Shown here piece by piece: positions 21,922 to 32,600 of a stretch of DNA of 64,000 nucleotides. How positions within the stretch are numbered: position 1 is the stretch's first letter; each line of letters begins with the position of its first letter. Under the pieces are notes generated by a model. It saw only the letters and a list, made by a program, of their open reading frames with translations, searched no databases and was not told where the DNA came from. This DNA comes from Rugalucina vietnamica. Taxonomy: Eukaryota; Mollusca; Bivalvia; Lucinida; Lucinidae. The stretch spans positions 18,364,226-18,428,225 of the forward strand of contig OZ024876.1 of NCBI GenBank assembly GCA_964017185.1. The letters are read 5' to 3'. Made by a program: the position numbers and the translations under genes.

Positions 21922-23361
21922 TATGACTTCGATGTTCAATATAAACCAGGACATTTAAACATGAGTGACTATATCAGTCGACATCCTGGCATGACAAATC
22001 CAAAGGACTGTGAATCATCGAAAATAGCAGAGGAATGCGTAGCATTTATCGCGAGACACGACGTACCCAAGGCAATGACGTTACAGGAAATTGCATGTGA
22101 AACTGCAAATGACAATGACTTGCAAACGGTAATTCAGAACGTGAAATCCGGAACCTGGACTAATCGTTACGGTGAAAACGGCACATTGGATACATTTTCT
22201 CGGTGCAAAAATGAACTGACTGTATATACGCATGAAAACGGAGATGTGTTATTACATGAAAACAAGCTTGTCATTCCCAAGTCACTTCAAAGGAAAGTAA
22301 TTTCAATAGCACATGAAGGGCATCAAGGCATTGTGCGAACAAAACAGCTACTACGCGAAAAGGTGTACTTTCCATACATGGACAAACTTGTCGAAGAGAC
22401 TTGTAAAAGCTGCATACCTTGCTTGGCTTCAACACCAAAACACACACCAGAGCCGTTGAAAATGAGCAAAATGCCGGACAAGGTAATGGATGAAGTAAGT
22501 TTGGATTTTTCTGGGCCCTGGCCAGATGGAAAATACATTATGGTACTTATGGAAGAATATTCGAGATTTCCAATTGTCGAAATTCTGAGCTCCATAAATG
22601 CAAAGACAGTAATCCCAGTACTGGACAAAATATTCAGTGAAGTAGGTGTGCCCCTGACCCTCAAATCAGATAATGGTGCGCCCATGAACTCAGCCGAATT
22701 CAAACAGTTTGCGGATTATCTTGGTTTCAAACACGGGAAAATTACGCCCAGACATCCTGAAAGCAACGCTCAGTGCGAACGATTTATGAGAACACTTGGC
22801 AAATCAATACGAGCTTCTCATACACAAAACACATGCTGGAGACAGGACATGTACGCATTCCTGAGAAATTATCGAGCTACAAAACACCCGTCAACAAAAC
22901 AAACACCAGCTGTTCTGTTTTACGGACGGGAAACAAATATTAAATTACCAAGATCACCTGTTAACACTGAAACCGATGAGAGCCACGTCAAGGCAAAACA
23001 TGCAGACGAAAATGCTAAACTGAAAATGAAAGTGTATGCGGACAAAAGGAGAAACGCTAAACGGTCAAAATTACGTACGGGAGATACCGTGTTAGTACAA
23101 CAAGACAAGCAAAACAAATTCACAACGCCGTTTGACCCCAAGCCATATGAAATTATCGAGAAAAAAGGGAGCATGGTGACTGCGAAAAGGGAAGACAAAC
23201 AAATCACGCGCGATACATCAAACTTCAAATCGGTCGGCGCAGGGACACAAAATACCAACATCCAGGACAGCGCAAAAACACAGAACACCAACAATCAGAG
23301 CAGCACAGATACGGACAATACCAACGTCAAGAGCAGTGGAGAAACGGATACGCCACGCTGA
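21922..23361 (+). pseudogene. Pol C-terminal part: integrase
   Basis: In frame with the preceding pol segment apart from the insertion. It shows the HHCC zinc finger (AHEGHQGIVRTKQLL ... CKSCIPC) and the DDE core: LDFSGPWPDGKYI (first Asp), LKSDNGAPMNS (second Asp) and HPESNAQCERFMRTL (Glu). The tail is hydrophilic and Asn/Thr-rich. The integrase looks intact, but the polyprotein is split. Confidence 0.9.
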
Positions 23362-24097
23362 TCATCGCGAAACAAAACCCCTCCCGCGTATCTCAAGGAT
23401 TATGTGTGTTAAAGAAGTGATGTGTAAATATTAATTCTGTGGAGTATAATTGTTTTAGTGTGAAATAGCTATTATCAGTTAAAGTGAAATTTACATGCTT
23501 AATCAACTATCAATATTGTTTCATTTGGATTAACCACTATTCCATTCATTCAATATTCTTCGGATCTAAAATCAAGTGCAATTCTTAATTTCAGAATTCA
23601 ATTGGATTAATATTCGTTTGGCTCGATATGACTGAGATGCTGTAAATTAGGCCGTAAACTTCAGAAACAGAAGCAGTTTAAGTCTCACATAAAGAGAACT
23701 TCATAAAGCTATTTCAATTTATTTGCTTTCAAGTAATGTTGTTTTACATGTTTAGTTAGCTTACTTTTCATTTAACCTGCATGCAAAACATATGAAACTA
23801 TTTTAGAGGCAAACATGTTTAATCTACATTGGAACTACAACCTGAACTTTCTCATGAACCAGTGCAGAAATTTCATTGAGAAAATACACACCCTAGTGTC
23901 AGACTGGTAATTGGATAAATTCCATATCATGGGAACTGTCTACGATCTGGATTATTTATTTGTAAAACAGAGACAGAGTGCTTAGTTTCCACTCAGCGTG
24001 CAAACTAAAACTGACAGATATCAGTGATATGTTTACAGTTAAAATATCAACAGGAAATATAATACCACACAGAGTTTTCATCTAAGTTTAGGGGGAA

Positions 24098-24293
24098 TGT
24101 AATGTATTAATCTACATCATTTGCATAGCTCCGCCTTTTTGACCTTATAGATATTTGGAACTACTTTATCTCTCACGCGCTCTGCATACTATGATTATTG
24201 GCATCATTCATACTTTAGATTTGTAGTAGTAAACAATAAAAATGTAACCGTTCAAAAACTCTTATTATTGTCTTACCCACATAAGACACTACA
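24098..24293 (+). repeat. Gypsy 3' LTR
   Basis: Same length as the 5' LTR and identical except A at 24188. The ATACG target duplication follows directly. Confidence 0.95.
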
Positions 24294-24420
24294 ATACGTA
24301 TAGGGCAGGTACAAGTCAATTGTCTTCTGAAGGTGGGGAGAGTTGTCTTGGGGCGAGATTTATGTGGGGAGAGTTGTCTTGGGGCAAGTTGTCTTTCGGG
24401 GAAAGGTTGTCCTGATTCCA
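24294..24420 (+). repeat. Right half of the GTTGTCTT-repeat element
   Basis: Four or so units of GAGAGTTGTCTTGGGGC with flanking ATACGTATAGGG. Related to the minus-strand block at 13620-13760. Confidence 0.6.
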
Positions 24421-24879
24421 ATTTACCAGCATGTCCGGTGCATGAGAATCACATCTCAAAATATTAAACAAACAAAGCCATTTTGTTGTGAAAGTGAAAG
24501 TAGGATTTTTTTTATTTATTTATTTTATTTTTATTTTTTTTGTATAAAAACAGTAAATCAAGAGTGTCCAACACCCAATTCTGACAGAATTGATTATTGA
24601 GTCCATCCCCACAAAATTGTGGTAAAATTGAAAATTTGTAAAGCTGATGAGTGATGATTGATTTAGAGGAAATGCCATTTTTTATTTTTTTTTTCAAATT
24701 TGACCACAACCTGTACAAGGGTGGATCCAGGATTTCTTTAGAGGGGGTTCAAATGTACAAAAGGGGGGTTCGTTTGCCAAATTTTAAACAAAATTGATTG
24801 AAATTCTCCATGAAAATGAAATAATTTTGTTCCAGAGGGGGGTTCGAGCGTAACCCCCTCTAAATCCACCACTGCTGTA

Positions 24880-25035
24880 TCGTCATTTTTTAATGTTTTA
24901 GGGGGATAGGTATGTATATATATAGACATATGGGGCCTGTATTGTCATTTTTAAGGGTTTAGGGAGATTGGTATGTATATATAGACTCTATATACATACC
25001 TATCCCCCTAAAACATTAAAAAAATGACGATACTG
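24880..25035. repeat. Palindrome (TAGGGGGATAGGTATGTATA arms)
   Basis: CGTCATTTTTTAATGTTTTAG..GGGGATAGGTATGTATAT at 24890-24925 is inverted at 24985-25033, with a diverged third copy at about 24940-24985 between them. Confidence 0.7.
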
Positions 25036-25299
25036 AGGCCCCTGTGAGTGTGACAATATTTGACAAGTTAGATCTATATAATTATGTGAGGGGTTATATG
25101 GGCAAAAATGACTGTATATTTTCAAAATGACCACAGATTTGGAAAGTATGTGCCATTTATATAATGCAAAGCTGAGATAAAGATAAAGAGATTAGAAAGT
25201 CCACCTAGCGGCCACTTTTGGTTTGTCGCGCGTGTACCTGTGGCAGCACCAACGATCCACCGCCATAATGTTTCGAAGACAAAGCCAATGCTATAAAGA

Positions 25300-25460
25300 A
25301 GCCTCCGTGGCGCAGTGGTTAAGCCACTTGCCTTGTACACCAGGGGTCGCAGGTTCGATCCCGGGCTTCTCCAGTCCTTCGGATTGAGACTATTAACCGA
25401 GGTCCCGTCTCCATATGACCTTAGCTGTTGGTGGGATGTTAAACCCCAATCAATCAATCG
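25300..25460 (+). mobile_element. tRNA-derived SINE
   Basis: The head GCCTCCGTGGCGCAGTGGTTAAG has a good box A, and GCAGGTTCGATCCCGGG a good box B. The body (CGGATTGAGACTATTAACCG, then AGGTCCCGTCTCC) and TTAGCTGTTGGTGGGATGTTAAA end in (CAAT)n. No tRNA-like 3' half folds, so it is not a tRNA gene. Confidence 0.85.
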
Positions 25461-26489
25461 ATCCAATGCTATAAATATCTACATTCATTGGCAATTTCAT
25501 ACATCCGATGAGATATTTTAGTTCTGTAGAAACTGTAAACATTTTATATTTCATTTACTAACCAGATTTTGATGTTTGTAGTGTTTTTATTGGATTTTTA
25601 ATTATTTATTATACGTTGATAAAACACTGAATTCCTTGTTCTGCATTTCAAAATCGTGACCAAGTGTACAATAGTCGGTGCTTTTTGACTAAAACGCGTT
25701 GTTATTGAAAGGCTAGGTAATCTTTAATCAACAAAATATGAAAGAAGAAAGATATAAAAATTGTTTGATTTGTTAATTAGCACTATGACTGTGTTTGTCT
25801 TACGATCATATAAATATTGACTATTTTTGTCATTTTAGCAAAAGTGGTTTGGTCCGATCTCAAAACGATGTGTAATTGTTTTTATTAAAAAGGTTTCTAT
25901 GAATGACTTTTCTTTGACAAACAACATAAATTTTCTCAAAGAACAATGTCTTACAAATCGTTTGATTGCATTGCCTTTTGATACGGTTTGGGTATTTTTG
26001 AATCAGCTGTTTTTCACAACTTTTCGCCGCTTTGGAGTCAAAATGGAGATTTTTCTACACATTGTTTGGCATTGCAAATAAGACCAAAAAGTTACACTTG
26101 AATGCAGAATGACATATTATGCTTTTACAGATGATCTCCAGTGATTGGTTGTCTATTTGGTCGACAGTTTATTTTGACCCCCCCCCCCCCCCCCCCATGT
26201 CCCGTGCCCGGGATAGGATTTGGGATAGCCATGCCCGGAAATGTGATGGGGACAACAGAACAATTAGTTTCCACATATTTCGAAATAAAAACAGTGACAA
26301 AAGAAGAAATTACATTTGCATAGCAAAGTGCATGAGTAAATAAACAGGATTTTTGCCTATGCAAAAACAAATACTCTACCGCTATGCCCCCATGCTCCAC
26401 TGGTAAATTAGTGTAACTGTTATTTTTCAGTTACACTAACCGCACTTTAAATATGTTCTATTTTTTTTTACAGAGTTAATATTATTGGG
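25461..26489. other. Upstream of POLR2M: no gene seen
   Basis: AT-rich sequence with a 24-base C run (26170-26196) and nothing coding. A TTTTTTTTTACAG acceptor at 26461-26473 implies a non-coding first exon of POLR2M somewhere in this interval, which I cannot place. Confidence 0.5.
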
Positions 26490-26602
26490 ATGGCAGCCGC
26501 ATTCTATTCCACGGGTGATGGCCATGTTGGGAATTTGGGTAAGAAGACACTACAGGAACTTAAAGATTTGTTGGCCCGGCAACAGAAACTTCTATTGAAA
26601 AA
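26490..26602 (+). CDS. POLR2M: POLR2M coding exon 1
   Basis: ATG at 26490; 37 codons plus 2 nt; donor AA|GTAAGA. Encodes the first conserved helix (KKTLQELKDLLARQQKLLL). An acceptor AG at 26472-26473 lies 16 bp upstream of the ATG. Confidence 0.88.
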
Positions 26603-29600
26603 GTAAGACTTGAGCTAGTAGAATAATGCTAAGGAAAAGCTAAGATTTCACCTTAAAGCATTTATCAGGATGAAAAATTATGAATATGTCCTACCATAAA
26701 TGCCTTTTTTTTTTTAAAAAATTCAGTTTTACGTCCCTTTCAAGATTATTGCAGCTCATATGAGCCGGACCAGTCACTCAGTAGGTGGGGTGAAAACGGG
26801 AAAAACCACCCGGCACACCTGCAAGCGGAACTTATGCCTTTTGACTTCATGTTACATATGAGCCGCGTCATGAGAAAACGGGATTTTTGCCTATGCAAAA
26901 ACACACAGATCAGCTTTGTTGTAAATGCAAAGCTGATCAGCGCCTTTGTTTTTGCTACTCGGATACTACAATCCCTCTTCTTCCTAAATCCGAATTTTCA
27001 AGCTTCTAGCCTGTTTCTGTGACTGTACAGGCCGATTTGGGTGAGACCTGGTCGGAAACCCCAAAGACCAGTTTTCTCACGTCAAGACTCATACAATAAT
27101 GTTCTCATCACAGATGTGGAACTGCGTAGTTATTGAAGTGAGCCGCCTCGTGGGAAAACCAACAATGTGGTTTCCGAGCAGGTCTGACACAAATCGGCCT
27201 GTACAAGCACAGAAAAGAGCTAGAAGCTTGGAATTTCGGATTTAAGTAGAAGAGGAATTGTACTATCCGGGTAGCGAAAACAAAGGTGCTGATCAGCTTC
27301 GCGGTGACCGCGAAGCTGATCTGCGTCTTTGTTTTCGCCTATGCGGATTGTTGGTTTTCCCATGAGGCGGCTCAGTTTATATTTTGTTCTTTCCTCATCG
27401 TCTTTACCACTTATATTTAATAAACTTATTAATTTACAGATGGTATTGTATGATCCACATAGTAACAAAACCAGTTAAAGCTGCTTTTTGCAACTGTGAC
27501 AGTAACAAAACCAGTTAAAGCTGCTTTTTGCAATTGTGATAGTAACAAAACCAGTTAAAGCTGCTTTTTGCAACTGTGATAGTAACAAAACCAGTTAAAG
27601 CTGCTTTTTGCAACTGTGATAGTAACAAAACCAGTTAAAGCTGCTTTTTGCAACTGTGATAGTAACAAAACCAGTTAAAGCTGCTTTTTGCAACTGTGAT
27701 AGTAACAAAACCAGTTAAAGCTGCTTTTTGCAACTGTGACAGTAACAAAACCAGTTAAAGCTGCTTTTTGCAACTGTGACAATAGACATGCGTAAATCTT
27801 GTGTGCTTTTCTTGCTAGGTTTTACCATGACATTGTATCAGCACCACAAATCCACAATTTTAAGCATCTAGTTGTCCTCTTTGCATCAGGATAACACGTC
27901 CGTGAAATGTATACCACATTATACCCTACTTTTATATAGCAAACTGGGGTATGCAGGGGTCTACTTATTTTTCTTTTTCTTTTTTTGCTCCTAAACATAG
28001 ATTATGGGTACTCGTTAGAATTGCCTTGGTGAGGGGGTTCTAACATGTACCCACAATTTGTGTTTTGAGCAAAAATAAGAAAAATATAAAAAAAAAATTC
28101 TACTGAAAATTTTCAATTTTTACAACATCTACATGTTTATATTACATGGGCATGTTTTTGTAATGTTTAGACCTTGTTGAAAAATCCAAAGACATGTTTT
28201 CTTGTGGTACAAATCCTATGCTGCAGGAGCTTGTTTTCAACCACATTATATGAGCTATTTCATCTTTGATGTTTCTGTCCAAGTCTGACACAAACTGGCC
28301 TTTATTGAGTGGCCACCTATTGGGAAAATAGCTGCTCATTCGGCTTACGAAATGTTTTCATACCTGATTGTTAGTTTGGTTTCTTCCCACCTCGGTTTTT
28401 GGAGTGGGATTCTTTTTCTGATTGCGCCTTTTCCTGATCTTTGCCTACTTGTACCTCTTTAGAGTCACAGTAGAAGGCTGGAAGCTTGAAATTTCAGATT
28501 TAGAAAGCAGAGGCAGATTCAGAAAGTATAGGGATTGAATCAGAAAAAGGTGCATATTAAGAGTAGGTTTTCTCATGATGCAGCTCATGTATTTGCAGGA
28601 ATTTCCTGAATTCCCTCCCAGACAGAGGAGCTAAGATCGTCCAGTTTGTAGAAACTTTAGAGAGGACAATCAATTCCAGAGAAAAATCACAACAAATGGG
28701 CAGAAAATCTGACTCTGGAATGAAAACAGACACTTCTGTTGCTAAAGACGGACACAAAGGAGCTTCTAGATTTAAAAAGGAAAGAGTGAAAACAAAATTT
28801 AAAGAGGAGATTGGCACAAATGTTTACACAGATGAAAACATTCCGAAGACTGATAAAGTGTCAGAACCGGCAGCATTTACCGGTGATGTTTTAGAGCGTT
28901 CGTTTCAGACTCTGAATGTTACAGATGAAGATGATAGTTCTGTAAAGAAACCAATACATCAGTACCAACTGGCCGAGGAAAGAGCTAAACATAATGCTGA
29001 TGTCTTAAAAGAACCACTGAAACTTAATAGGTACATGTATGTGATCTCAAAGAGAGGGGGAGTGTGGTTGCAGCACAATGTGTTAAGAGTGGCTGACTAG
29101 ATTGAGAAATCCTGGGTTTTGACCCCACTGGTGATGAGTATACCCTTGAGCAAGACACATTGACTCCACATCTGACTGAGTAGGTCATTGTCAGACTGGG
29201 ATGGTAAACAGTAAACCTAAAGAAACACAAACAAACAAAACAACAACAAGACCAAAGAAAAATAAATAAATGTAATAAATGAATAAAAAGAACAGGGATT
29301 TTTTTCAGGTGTCTCAGGGGCCGAAATAAGGCCCCATTCCCAATGAGATTTAGGAGAATTTTTTCCCAATTTGTAGAAAAAAGTTCCCAATCACAGCTGA
29401 AAATTATTTTCAATAGTTCAATTCCTTGTGAAATATAAGTTCTGCTGTTTGAAATTTATGCTATTTAGCTTGGTATTTTTACTACTTTATGTTATTATTA
29501 AATGATTCTAAATGCATAGGCTTGATAAACTATGTTAACATGGTAATGATATCAATTTTGAATATTCTGAAAATTTCCCAAATTCAGGGTTTACGTCGCT

Positions 29601-32600
29601 AATTTTCCCAATCGGAAAGGCCCTAGGGCTGCTTCCCAAAATTGCCAAAAAAATCCCTGAAGAAACAACATAGTGCAATTGGAGATGAAAAGGACCTGTA
29701 ACCTAAAGTGGTACGGAAGAAATTCAAATTGATAACCTTAATATTTTTCTTGAACTCCATGACACAAAAAATTATTAGGAATCATGATAATATGAACTCT
29801 ATGCATGTTCTTCTGTTAAAGATATCGGACATAGAATATTTTCTTTCAAGATTTTTAGAGTAATGAACACTACTAATTTTTTGTACATGTAATTTTCAGC
29901 TTTTTAAGAGTGTCAACTGTACAAGACCTACCACCTAAGTTTGTTCCCCCCAAACCGTTGCCTCATCACAATGGTATGGCCATGGCCACAGACACAACCT
30001 CAGGACATTCCCCCACCGCCCTCCACCACAGGGTCATAGAGGACACTGCCGCTACCCCACCCACCTATAAATATGAGAAGGCCAAGGAAATCTCACTAGA
30101 GGAATCTTTGACCTTACAGAAATCTCAGAAGATGAAACAGGATGTAAGTTATAAATTTGCCGCGACACAAGAAAACCAATATTGTGGTTTCCAAATAGGT
30201 CTGACACAAACCGAGCTGTACAAGGGCAGGAGATGGCACTGTGACAGAAGATGGCTAGAGGCTGGAAATTTTGGATTTAGAAAGCAGAGGAATTATTCTG
30301 TCCAGGTAGTGAAAACAAAGGCGCTGATCAGCTTTGCGGTTACCGCGAAGCTGATCTGCGTCTTTGTTTTCACAAATGCAGAATGTTGGTTTTCTCATGC
30401 TGCAGCTCTAATATAGGTCCATAAATACCATATTCATTGTAATAAGGACACAGTGTGCTTTGATTTTACTCTTTCAAAATAATTTTAGGTTTTAAGCAAT
30501 AAAATATTTTTGCAATAAATTTAATGCTTATTATATACATGTACACGTATATGAGACATTCGTTATATCAGTTACAACATCAGATTGTTAAATCTATCAG
30601 AATAGAATTGTAAGCAAAAGAATGCATTGAACCAATATTATAGCGTCTGTTAGCTGGTTTGCATTATTATGTCACATGCTATTGTAAAGTTGTGTACAGA
30701 GTTGAAATAAACACGTTCATGTATTTTTTTCTGGCAAAAGTATAATCGTGCACTATTTTGAATATTGAATTAAAAAAAAAACAACAACAAGAGATCTGAC
30801 CTATTAGCGCTTATTTGTAATGTACAGCTGATAAAGTATTGTCTTTTTTGACCGGACGGAACAGCACATTGTGAAAACATGCTCAGGTTTTCCTATTGTA
30901 AAAATTGAAAATTTTCAATAGAAAATTATTGATATCTTAAAACATAGAATGTGGGTACATGTTAGAACCACCTTGGGGAGGGGTTCCTTATAAGTAAGTA
31001 ACCACAATCTATGTTTTGGATCAAAAGTAAGAAAAATAGGTATACATACCCCTGTAAACCCCAGTTTTGCTATATAAAAGTGGGGTTTAACATGTTTAAG
31101 GGGGTTTACATTTTATTGACATGTTTTCTTGAGTGGTGTGACCAATTCATATTAAAATTGACTTGCTATTTATCCTCATGTCTGGGATATTTCTTCATGA
31201 AGATTTGAAGCATCGCTTAAAAAAAATCCCACGCCCCTGATGGGATTCAAACCCAGGATCCCCTGGACAGAAATTCAGTGCTCTAATCACTGAGCCAAAG
31301 AATCAACTCCCTGACGCAGTATGTCAGAGATTGTACTTATTTGATACAGTATATCAAATACCTGTGATATTCATAGACATTATGCATCATGTGATCTGCC
31401 AACCCTACCTTTCCAACCACGGCAGATAATCTCAAATGAATGAAGATGCAATTAGGCTGAAAGTAAAATATTGTTTGTTTGTCCTTTACGTACCTACCCA
31501 AAATTTAGCCCCCTACTCAAAAAATTATATTGCAGTTTTGTGAGGGAAAATATTTTTATTTTTCTATTAATTATTATATTGTCAGAGGGGAACAAAGGAG
31601 AGGAATTAATAAATGGGACCTTTAGACCATTTAATAATGCTAACAAAAGAGCAACATTAAAAGGCACATTGTACATGTACATGTACCTGCGATCATCTAA
31701 TAACATATATGTATGATTCATAAGTACTTCATAGCTGAAATGTATGACTGGTTTTATTCAAACATGTTGAATTTGCACTGTAAAGTCCAATTCGCATGCG
31801 CCAAAAATACACATGTGTAAATATACTCCGGTGTGCAAATTTTACTCGGGATAAGTAAATGGCACATGCGAAAGCAAATACACACCGGAGTATATTTACA
31901 TATGGGTAAATTTACTCCTGGGTCTGACCAGATGCAAATTTTATTTTTACAAATACACACATTTTCACATTTTTTGTTCTTTTATCAGTTATGACAGTTG
32001 CTGAAACTGTGGACATTGTTGCTAAATAAATGTTTTTTTTTGCCATTCATAACATTTTAGATCATATGGAGTGCAAACAGCCACACTATTTCTTCATCAT
32101 TCTTGGTTAGGATTCTTGGGGCATTTTAACAGTAATTCCTTATAAAAGGATGAAAAAAAGGGAACTGTATAACTGCTCAGGTTATGCCTGACCATTTACA
32201 TGATTCCCCTCTGCTGCCATAGTCTACATGAACACATTGTTTTGCAAATACAGAAAACTTAAATGAACAGGTTTTAATCCAGAAATGATAAATTTACCTA
32301 CAAAAATCCTCTTGGCGATAAAACCCATGCGAACGCAATTTAAATTTACTCTCGGGTTGATTTGCACACCGGAGTATAAATACACACCGAAGTATATTTA
32401 CACGCGTGTATTTTTTGCGCATGCGAATTGGACTTTAAGTGAATCATTTATTCATTTAATCCATACTTGCCTGCCTATATTATATGTACAAGTGGACAAG
32501 TGGTATTTCCGGTAAAATAAAAGCCAATTAATTCTTAATACACTAAAATGTTGAAAGTTAATTTCCGATTTTCTACAAAAGCAAAATATGATATAATAAT

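Larger units (their letters stand above)
18401..24293 (+). mobile_element. Ty3/Gypsy LTR retrotransposon, recent but disabled
   Basis: Two 196-bp LTRs (18401-18596, 24098-24293; TG...CA) differ at one position (G at 18491, A at 24188). ATACG is duplicated on both flanks. A primer-site-like TGGCGACGAG follows the left LTR and a purine tract AGGGGGAA precedes the right one. Gag and pol lie in a single frame, interrupted by a TAA at 19460-19462 and by a 627-bp DNA transposon at 21295. No env-like ORF is present in the roughly 730 bp after pol. Domain order PR-RT-RNaseH-INT places it in Ty3/Gypsy, of the K02A2.6-like type common in invertebrates. Confidence 0.95.

Noticed and set aside
23362-24097. 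env-like ORF after pol in the Gypsy element
   Set aside because: No open frame of useful length, no signal peptide or membrane segment; it is non-coding sequence before the polypurine tract.
25300-25375. tRNA gene
   Set aside because: Good A and B boxes but no complete cloverleaf, and it runs into a SINE body with a (CAAT)n tail.
27461-27780. Regular 40-bp repeats resembling a CRISPR array
   Set aside because: Units are contiguous with no unique spacers, and the genome is metazoan; this is a minisatellite.
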